This document shows positions 57,172 to 64,000 of a stretch of 64,000 nt of DNA, piece by piece. The DNA is from Pectinophora gossypiella (lineage: Eukaryota; Arthropoda; Insecta; Lepidoptera; Gelechiidae): the NCBI RefSeq assembly GCF_024362695.1, contig NC_065429.1, positions 4,062,501 through 4,126,500 of the forward strand, read 5' to 3'. Every line of letters starts with the position of its first letter. Positions within the stretch are counted from its first letter, which is position 1. A program made the position numbers and the translations under genes. Below the pieces are notes generated by a model. It was not told the DNA's origin and searched no databases. It worked only from the letters and a program-made list of their open reading frames with translations.

Positions 57172-60100
57172 GTTGCTCGGACAATAACGCCGATCCTCCA
57201 TCGAAGGTCGAAGATGGGGATTGGAAACAATGGTTACAGATAGTAACTAATTATTTTAAGCTTAACAACGTAGCTTCCGTTTTGTTCGAGCCCAATGATG
57301 ATGACGTTCGACCATATTTGAAACTTAATGTCCTGGATTTGACAATTTACGGGTTACTGGACTCAGGTGCAGCAATTTCTATTTTAGGTAATGGAGCACA
57401 TACATATTTTGAGTCATTAGGTTTCACAGTAAAGTCTAGTAAAGAAACTAATGTTACTGTTGCGGATGGTTCCCAGTGTACTTCTACAGGATTTTTAATG
57501 TTGCCCATTACATTTAATGGAGTTACCAAAATTTTGAAATTTTTTATAATACCCAGTATTAAATTAAATGTTATTTTAGGCGTAGACTTTTGGCGGGCAT
57601 ACAATTTAATGCCAGAAATTTTTGAAAGTGTTTCCTACATGAGAGGTCCACAAAAGTTTTTAGAAATGCCAGTCAACTCTATACAAGCTTATGACAGTCT
57701 TCCCAACGACCACAAGGAGTTAGCGGAGCTTATGATAACAAAATTTCATGACATTTCTTTTGAGCGCAAGGGTTTAGGTAGGACGCATCTTACTCAGCAC
57801 GTCATCGACACTGGGGTTGCGCCACCGGTCAAGTGTAGACCTTATCCCATGTCACCGGAAAAGCAGAAGGAACTACATAAGGAGTTGGACAAGATGCTGG
57901 AGCTGAACGTTGTCGCCCCGAGCGAGAGTCCTTGGAACAATCCAGTCCTTATGGTTCCTAAAGCTGACGGTACATGGCGATTTTGTCTGGACTGCCGGAG
58001 GCTCAACTCTGTGACGAAAGGCGATGCTTATGCCATTCCCTACATACCCCGGATATTGGATAGCCTCAAGAATGCCAAGTACATCAGTTCTGTGGATTTT
58101 AAATCGAGCTTTTGGCAAATTCCACTCGACCCTAGCTCACAGGAGAAGACTAGTTTCACAGTGCCTGGTAGGGGGTTGTTTAAATTTAAAGTTATGCCAT
58201 TCGGCCTATGCGGAGCTCCTGCTCGCCAACAACGGCTCATGGACATGTTGTTTGGACATCCTTTCTGCAGTGACGTAACTAAAGGCATGATATTCGTGTA
58301 CATCGACGATATTATAGTAGTTGCAGAGGATCTAGAAACGCACATACTTCTGTTAAAAAGGCTTCACGAAAGGATACACAGCGCCAATTTAACTATCAAC
58401 TTTGAGAAGAGCAAATTCTTCCGTAGCTCTTTAAAATATCTGGGTTATGTAGTGGATGAGTTTGGGCTTAGGACCGATCCCGATAAGGTTCGTGCAGTTC
58501 TGGAGTTCCCGGTACCCAAAAATCCGAAAGAACTAAAAACCTTTCTAGGTGTTTGTTCTTGGTACCGTAGATTTATCAGGAATTTCTCCACCATTGCGGC
58601 ACCCTTACACGCTCTTACCAGCTCAAAAACTAAATTTATCTGGAACCAGGATACAGAAAACGCTTTTGTCACTTTAAAAAACAGTTTAGTTTCAGCTCCA
58701 ATTTTAGCCTGCCCTGATTTTAGTAAACCATTTTCAGTTCACTGCGATGCATCGAATTTTGGCGTAGGAGGTGTGTTAGCGCAGAATATTGATGGCCATG
58801 ACCGCCCTATCGCTTATATCAGCAGATCCCTTAATAAAAACGAACGTAACTATAGTGCTACCGAAAGGGAGGCGTTAGCAGTTGTGTACGCGGTTGAGAA
58901 ATTTGAACCATATTTGGGTAGTAGACCATTCACCGTCGTAACCGATCACGCTTCGCTTAGGTGGTTCATGAATTTGGAGAATCCTACGGGACGCTTAGCT
59001 CGTTGGGGTTGTAGGTTATCCCAATTTAATTTTACAATCGAGCATAGGAAAGGGAAGGATAATGTCGTCCCTGATGCCCTCTCACGATTGCTGCATGTGG
59101 ATGCCATCGATGCTCCAAATGCAGGAACCGGTGATGAGTGGTATGATAAGGTTTATTCTGGTTGTACGTCTTATCCTAAAAATTATCCCAATTATCGCGT
59201 CGAAAATGGTACTCTTCTACGATACAGCAAGGGTAAGTATGCCCTGACTCAGGAGTTTGATTGGAAGGTTGTTGTGCCAAAGTCAAACCGTCTGCAGGTC
59301 ATGTCCGAAAACCACGAACCACCGACCTCGGCACACCTCGGGGTGTTTAAAACGCACCGTAGGTTGTGTTTGAGGTATTTCTGGCCAGGAATGTACCGCG
59401 ACGTGCTTGATTTTGTCAACAAATGCCGTATTTGTTCTGCTTATAAGCACAGGACCAAACTCACTCCTGGGATCATGGGTCAGCCTAAGCAGTGCTATAG
59501 GCCGTTTCAAGCTGTATCCGTAGATTTAGTAGGACCTCTTCCACGATCACGTTCGGGTTACATGCACCTTTTAGTAGTAACATGCTGTTTTTCAAAGTAC
59601 ACCATGTTATTTCCACTTCGTCGAGCGACTAGTGCTGCAGTAGCTAAAAACTTTGAGAATTATGTGCTTCTAGCTCACGGGATTCCTGAAACCGTAATTA
59701 CCGACAATGGGGTTCAATTCACGGGATCAGAATTCAGTGGCCTTCTCAAGAAGTACAATATTCCACGAGTTCACTACGGGCCTAGGTACACGCCACAGAT
59801 TAACATGGTGGAAAGGTATAACAAAACAGTCATGACAGCTGTTTCGTCTTATGTAGCTGACGATCATAGGACATGGGATCTCCATTTATTTAAGGTGCAG
59901 TTTGCAATGAATAGTGCAGTGAACGAAACCACTGGTTTCAGTCCTTTCTTTTTAGTCCATGGCCGGGAACCAATTATTAACGGTTCCTTTTATAAAAACG
60001 ACGATAGGGAATACGAGGTCTCTATGCCAAGGGACGAGTATGCGGGTGAATTTGGGGTCCTTCGGGATATTTTTCAAAAGGTTCGGGTTAATATCGAGAA

Positions 60101-60347
60101 GGCTCACGCGACGAACGCAAAGTACTACAACCTGCGACGCCGTAACGTCAATACTTTGCGCGAAGGGCAAGTAGTGTGGCGAAAAACGTACGTACAGAGT
60201 GACGCCGCTAATTTTAAAGCCTCGAAACTTGCCCCAAAATATGAGCAGTGCGTAATTAAAAAGGTTTTATCGCCCTTGGTGTACGATTTGGTTTCATTTG
60301 GTGGCAAGAACTTAGGTTCTTGGCATATAAAAGATTTAAAAATTTAA
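57168..60347 (+). CDS. pol: Gypsy2 Pol: protease-RT-RNase H-integrase
   Basis: 1059 codons from the frameshift to TAA. The aspartic protease has LLDSGAAISILG near 57356 and ILGVDFW. RT follows with WRFCLDCRRLNSVT, MPFGLCGAPA and catalytic YIDDIIVV near 58300. RNase H has HCDASNFGVGGV, TEREALAVVYA, VTDHASLRWF and PDALSRL. The integrase has HLGVFKTHRR and CRICSAYK (zinc site), VDLVGPLPRS, TDNGVQFTGSEF and MVERYNKT (DDE). The C-terminus has a VYDLVSFGGK...WHIKDLK segment like the GPY/F module. No internal stop or frameshift is seen. In-frame ATG starts are not needed because entry is by frameshift. Confidence 0.93.
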   Translation, partial: LGCSDNNADPPSKVEDGDWKQWLQIVTNYFKLNNVASVLFEPNDDDVRPYLKLNVLDLTIYGLLDSGAAISILGNGAHTYFESLGFTVKSSKETNVTVADGSQCTSTGFLMLPITFNGVTKILKFFIIPSIKLNVILGVDFWRAYNLMPEIFESVSYMRGPQKFLEMPVNSIQAYDSLPNDHKELAELMITKFHDISFERKGLGRTHLTQHVIDTGVAPPVKCRPYPMSPEKQKELHKELDKMLELNVVAPSESPWNNPVLMVPKADGTWRFCLDCRRLNSVTKGDAYAIPYIPRILDSLKNAKYISSVDFKSSFWQIPLDPSSQEKTSFTVPGRGLFKFKVMPFGLCGAPARQQRLMDMLFGHPFCSDVTKGMIFVYIDDIIVVAEDLETHILLLKRLHERIHSANLTINFEKSKFFRSSLKYLGYVVDEFGLRTDPDKVRAVLEFPVPKNPKELKTFLGVCSWYRRFIRNFSTIAAPLHALTSSKTKFIWNQDTENAFVTLKNSLVSAPILACPDFSKPFSVHCDASNFGVGGVLAQNIDGHDRPIAYISRSLNKNERNYSATEREALAVVYAVEKFEPYLGSRPFTVVTDHASLRWFMNLENPTGRLARWGCRLSQFNFTIEHRKGKDNVVPDALSRLLHVDAIDAPNAGTGDEWYDKVYSGCTSYPKNYPNYRVENGTLLRYSKGKYALTQEFDWKVVVPKSNRLQVMSENHEPPTSAHLGVFKTHRRLCLRYFWPGMYRDVLDFVNKCRICSAYKHRTKLTPGIMGQPKQCYRPFQAVSVDLVGPLPRSRSGYMHLLVVTCCFSKYTMLFPLRRATSAAVAKNFENYVLLAHGIPETVITDNGVQFTGSEFSGLLKKYNIPRVHYGPRYTPQINMVERYNKTVMTAVSSYVADDHRTWDLHLFKVQFAMNSAVNETTGFSPFFLVHGREPIINGSFYKNDDREYEVSMPRDEYAGEFGVLRDIFQKVRVNIEKAHATNAKYYNLRRRNVNTLREGQVVWRKTYVQSDAANFKASKLAPKYEQCVIKKVLSPLVYDLVSFGGKNLGSWHIKDLKI

Positions 60348-61302
60348 TTTCCAAATTGCCCTGTGTTCCCCTAGTCATATTTTTTTTAAAAAACATTTTA
60401 CCGGCTTGGATCTTTGTTTTTGGCTCAATTTAAATTTACATTTATAAAGAAAGTTAGTATTTTTCCTTTTCATGGTTAGCTTCATAACATTTTTTATTAA
60501 TAAAAATAATGGTGTGGTTACTTGTGTCGTAAGTGGCCTAGTAACAGCCTATTTATGACAAACAATTTTTTTTTATGTAGTTAAAGACTATTAATTGAGT
60601 CTTTTGATTTAAAATAACTACATTTACCAATAGATGTTTTATGTTTATGTTTAATGTTTTTTTAGTGTGTTTATGTGTGCGCTGATAAGGCCCATACACA
60701 CTAGCGTCTGCAACGCAGCGGTTTTATGAACGCTCAATTTAGCGTTTCATATTTTTTTTTGTTTAGGCGGTTATAGCCAAGTTTTAAGTATAGTTTTTTA
60801 TGTTGCACGTGTCAACATTATTTTAGGCTTTATGGTAGCCATTATTTTAAATTAAATTAAGATTAGAAACCTCTTTAGGTTACTCATTGTTTTTTTCCTT
60901 TTCGACGGAGCGGGTAGTGACTCCTTAAATAAGCCTCTAGCAACTGTTGTTTTGTTTTTTTGTCTTTGTCTTTAGAATTGGGGTATCGAGTGACACTAAG
61001 ATAGTCGTCAGCTCAACAGGGGTATGAATGTGGGTGACACCCAGTGAAATGGATACTGGGTGCTACTATATGAAAGAAGTGATAGGTGATCAATGAATGG
61101 TGATGAATAACAGGTCGGGGTAATTGTTGTGCTTAGGGTTGTGCTGTTTAGATGTTGGTGTTTGTGCTTCGTTACGTTTTTTTTTTTATGATTTGTTTTG
61201 TCGTCGTCTTTAAAGACAGTTTTTTTTTTAAATTTAGACTGGTTGTGCGCTCCAGGCTCTATGGCTGAGGGCAGCCGTGTTTCTCACCCAGTTCGAAACC
61301 TC
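60348..61302 (+). other. Gypsy2 3' non-coding region
   Basis: About 950 bp, AT-rich, without an env or other ORF of note. It contains a TGACACCCAGTGAAATGGAT stretch and T-runs. Confidence 0.6.
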
Positions 61303-61320
61303 TCGTGGGTAGGGGGGTAT
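61303..61320 (+). promoter_or_regulatory. Gypsy2 polypurine tract
   Basis: TCGTGGGTAGGGGGGTAT directly abuts the 3' LTR, the position expected for the plus-strand primer. Confidence 0.75.
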
Positions 61321-62828
61321 TGTAACGAAGCATTTCGGACCAACGAGCCTTGTAGCGACATCTTGTGGTTTCTGGAGATATAATGTTGTTTCACAGAACA
61401 CAGATGGCGCTGCAGGGTTATCGATGGGCCCGAATATTTTTGATTATTTTATTTTCTTCAAAATTTGGTATATTTAATTATCTGCAACATTTATTGAAAT
61501 TATATTATATTTTATTTAGGTTTCGGATCAAACAAGTCGATCGATTATTGTCGTTGATTCGGCGAATTTATGGTTTGGTAGATTTTTTCTAGTTTGGCAA
61601 CTTTGTTCGTGGTTCTTGTGTCAGACTGACAGCTGGCTGAGCTGAGAGACAGGTTATGGAAAGTGGGGACGTCGCGAGAGCGCCGGAGACTCCACTGCCG
61701 TAACAATAATGTGGGCAAATTAAAAGCCACGATTTATCGGCGACATCAAGAGCCGATGTCTCCATTTATATAAATAACTTAACTGAGATGGTAAGTCCTC
61801 GCAATTCTTCGTGCATATTTTTGCACCAACTTTGTGATAACCTCGAGGTCCTTGTTTTCAGCAACATCACTGAAATCCCATCGCCTAAGGTCCAGTGGGT
61901 GGGTTTAGGTTTCATCCGAGCGATGCCCAACTATCCCGGATGAACCTGTAAGTTATTTTCTTTGTTTTACACTCGTGAGTTGCATTGCCACGCTGTCAGC
62001 TGAACCACATGCTAATCATTGCCATTCCTTGTTGCAGATGGGGTTTTTGTTTTTTTCTTTAAGTTTTAACGATTTAAAGTTTTTAACGTCGAACGTTTTG
62101 CAAGTTTTAATCTAAGAAGAAGTTTATGATTGGATCAGACTATTTCCACAAATTTTGTGAATGAAGATTGCTACTGTTTTCTTCTGCGTTTGCAAGTTAT
62201 TTCAAGCTTCATTTCGGCGGAGCTTGCCTTGGTTGTTTGCACGTCGAAGCTTTCCTTTGTGCGGCGCGCATGTGGATGTGCCGCGCCTCTCCTTTTGTCA
62301 ACACACCGGATAAGGCCCGGTGAAGGTCTGCAAGGTTGACCGGTGGACGTGCAGCCCGCCAGCTGCGTAACAGTTGGCCCGCTGCGCCGCCATCGTCCAG
62401 CACGCCTTGGCCTGAGCCGGCCTCAACTCATCACCTGTACGGTATTCCGGAACGCCTCAGGTAGGCCTGATAGTCGGAGGTCCTCGAGTAAGTGAGGTGC
62501 CTACAGGTGTACGGACAGTGTTTTTAAATATAGTGATATCCCATGGTTGTTACGGAGTGACAATTAACCTGACGGACCAAAGCGCGACCTGTCTCCCTCC
62601 ATAGGGTTTTTGACCTACCTATGGTTAATGAAATTTGTAGATTTAAAAATATACATTGTACAAATTCAAGGGAGTTTTCTTTGTCTCATGCTCACCGGTC
62701 TATAACATCTAGCTGTGCCCTTCAGGTAAACACCACTTTATAAATTTCTGAAACATATCTGTATTTTTATAACACCATTTTCTATTTTACCTACCTTCCT
62801 ATAAGGTAGTCAAAAATCTAGTGTTTCA
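61321..62828 (+). repeat. Gypsy2 3' LTR
   Basis: TGTAACGAAGCATTTCGG to TAGTGTTTCA, 1508 bp, TG...CA ends. The small ORFs inside recur at the same offset in the 5' LTR and are not genes. Confidence 0.94.
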
Positions 62829-63967
62829 CACATGCGAACTAGGTTAGCTATTAAAAGAGATGCATAATTTGAAGTCTACTTCTAACTTCTAAATGGCGCA
62901 TTTGGTAAAGCAGTCGCCGCCATTCTTAAGTTTCACGGTTCAAACCCCAAGTGCATGTTTTAATTGTTTTTACTTTTTGTATTTTTTTTTACAATTGAAT
63001 TTGGCGAACCCGTTTATTTGTTACGGAATTTTCAAAAAGTATCACTTTTACCAGTAATATTATAATTATACAATAATGTACTTTGCACTAAAGTACCTTC
63101 CGTAATTTCCGTATTTTTATTATGTAAAATTCTAACAGGCATTAATCGCATCAGTGAACATGCGGCTAACTAAAAAACTACTGAACGGATTTTCATACGG
63201 TTTTCACCAATGAGTAGAGTGATTCATGGGCGTGCTTTAGGGTTTATAATTTATACAAGTATTTTTTTTTGTATAAAATGGTTCAAAAATGATGATGAAT
63301 GTCAAACATAATTATCGTTACAAATATAGCCGACTTGGAGCTTTCGGCGAAAACGCTGCCTGAGCCCATTGAGATATAACAAAACAACGTATGGTTGAAT
63401 TGTTCCATTTTTGTAGGTCTACCGGAAAGTCCACAATATGTCATAATAATTATATTGTGTATAAAGAATTGTGTATATGTATTGTATGATTTTACAAATA
63501 ACGATCACAGTACAGTAATAATAAGGTAGATTTTTCCTAAATTGCGTCGGTCCAAACTTTGACGCATCGCGTTTGAAAGATGTAATAGCGCTTCAGGACG
63601 TCCCGCAAGCACGGCGCTGATGTCGCAGTATCCGCATATAATTATTATGACTTGTCATTTAGTTCCAATAAAATCCGCAGGACTTCATACGTATGTCAGT
63701 GACAGCTGGTGATAGCATGCGGGACACTTAGCAGCTAATCGAATTTTATGTTGTTTTCGCGCCCAGTCCAGACGACTTGCAGCGCATTTCTGGACTTATA
63801 TTTACGCGTGGTGTTTATTGTTAGGTTAATTAGTTCAGGTTAGGACGTTTTTTTTTAACGAGGACGTTAAAAAATGACGAGGCTGGGACGTGTTGAAGTA
63901 GTATTTCCATATATACGCGGCCTGAAATGGGCTGTTTCGGGGACCTGAACTGGTTGCTGTCGAACTT
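62829..63967. other. tRNA-like remnant and Rep22-like sequence
   Basis: The part 62891-62956 has ATGGCGCATTTGGTAAAGCA and a CACGGTTCAAACCCC B box (tRNA-like, no acceptor stem). The part 63160-63260 (CTACTGAACGGATTTTCATA, CGGTTTTCACCAATGAGTAG) resembles a widespread moth repeat, by familiarity only. No exon was found. Confidence 0.4.
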
Positions 63968-64000
63968 ATTACCACGTTTTCTTGATTAAAATTCATAAAT
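63968..64000 (-). repeat. Rep11 fragment at the window edge
   Basis: TACCACGTTTTCTTGATTAA, AATTCATAAAT; as in 7430-7455, continuing outside. Orientation is uncertain because only one block is visible. Confidence 0.6.

Larger units (their letters stand above)
52722..62828 (+). mobile_element. Gypsy2: Ty3/Gypsy LTR retrotransposon, 10.1 kb
   Basis: Two 1508-bp LTRs, a tRNA-Lys-type primer binding site, a 1.6-kb leader, gag, a -1 frameshift, pol (protease-RT-RNase H-integrase) and a ~1-kb non-coding 3' region ending in a polypurine tract. All main ORFs are open. LTR offset is a constant 8599 bp, and I saw no substitution between the copies in the parts compared except the first three bases, so the insertion is recent. 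No target-site duplication is evident. No env ORF exists. Confidence 0.94.

Noticed and set aside
60348..61302. Possible env gene in Gypsy2
   Set aside because: Only short ORFs, no signal peptide, furin-like site or membrane anchor.

Overview
The window is insect nuclear DNA, most likely from a moth or butterfly. The evidence is AT-rich intergenic sequence, dense tRNA-headed SINEs, nested MITEs, poly-A-tailed retroposons, RTE-type and Jockey/CR1-type LINE remains, two Ty3/Gypsy elements, and an intron-containing animal gene with GT-AG introns. There are no bacterial or plasmid features, no CRISPR array and no rRNA operon. Species cannot be named from sequence alone.

Host genes. (1) A five-coding-exon gene on the minus strand (start 37788, stop 32943) assembles without a frame break into a 220-residue four-membrane-pass protein. 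It matches the LHFPL tetraspan family and looks LHFPL2-like. It probably has two more 5' non-coding exons near 41464-41594 and ending at 42095. (2) A divergent plus-strand gene probably begins near 42660, with a donor at 42868. Its first coding exon, 48850-48906, encodes 19 residues, and the rest lies beyond the window. The 42100-42660 interval is the likely shared promoter. (3) A weaker pair of minus-strand exon candidates lies at 6104-6332.

Mobile DNA. Gypsy1 (22430-28151) has about 0.2-kb LTRs and a 4-bp target duplication, and it sits inside an older repeat (Rep1). Its gag-protease and RT-RNaseH-integrase parts are separated by what looks like a 534-bp GT-AG intron carrying a 34-bp tandem repeat. 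Gypsy2 (52722-62828) has two 1508-bp LTRs with no indels between them, a tRNA-Lys-type primer binding site at the apex of a ~112-bp imperfect palindrome, a 310-bp internal copy of LTR sequence, and a canonical A_AAA_AAC -1 frameshift site joining gag to pol. A 5'-truncated LINE (39063-40985) lies in a 5' UTR intron of the LHFPL-like gene.

Small repeats. SINE-A (about 328 bp, tRNA head, AGAAGAAG tail), SINE-B (tRNA head, different tail) and SINE-5S (tRNA-Arg-like A box fused to a 5S rRNA-like promoter block, GATGAT tail) share a central core, and SINE-B and SINE-5S share a tail. Rep1 is a poly-A-tailed retroposed family. MITE-TA (about 142 bp), FB5, IR9, MITE-17 and MITE-19 are inverted-repeat elements. 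Rep3, 6, 8, 10-15, 18, 20 and 22 are names used here for dispersed families recognised by recurrence inside the window or, where stated, by general familiarity. Many insertions are nested, and target-site duplications give their order.

Layout: 1-22.4 kb, repeat mosaic with one doubtful gene end; 22.4-28.2 kb, Gypsy1; 28.2-32.9 kb, repeats; 32.9-42.1 kb, LHFPL-like gene with repeat-filled introns; 42.1-52.7 kb, start of the divergent gene and its intron repeats; 52.7-62.8 kb, Gypsy2; 62.8-64 kb, repeats. All calls were made by reading; no alignment or database search was run.
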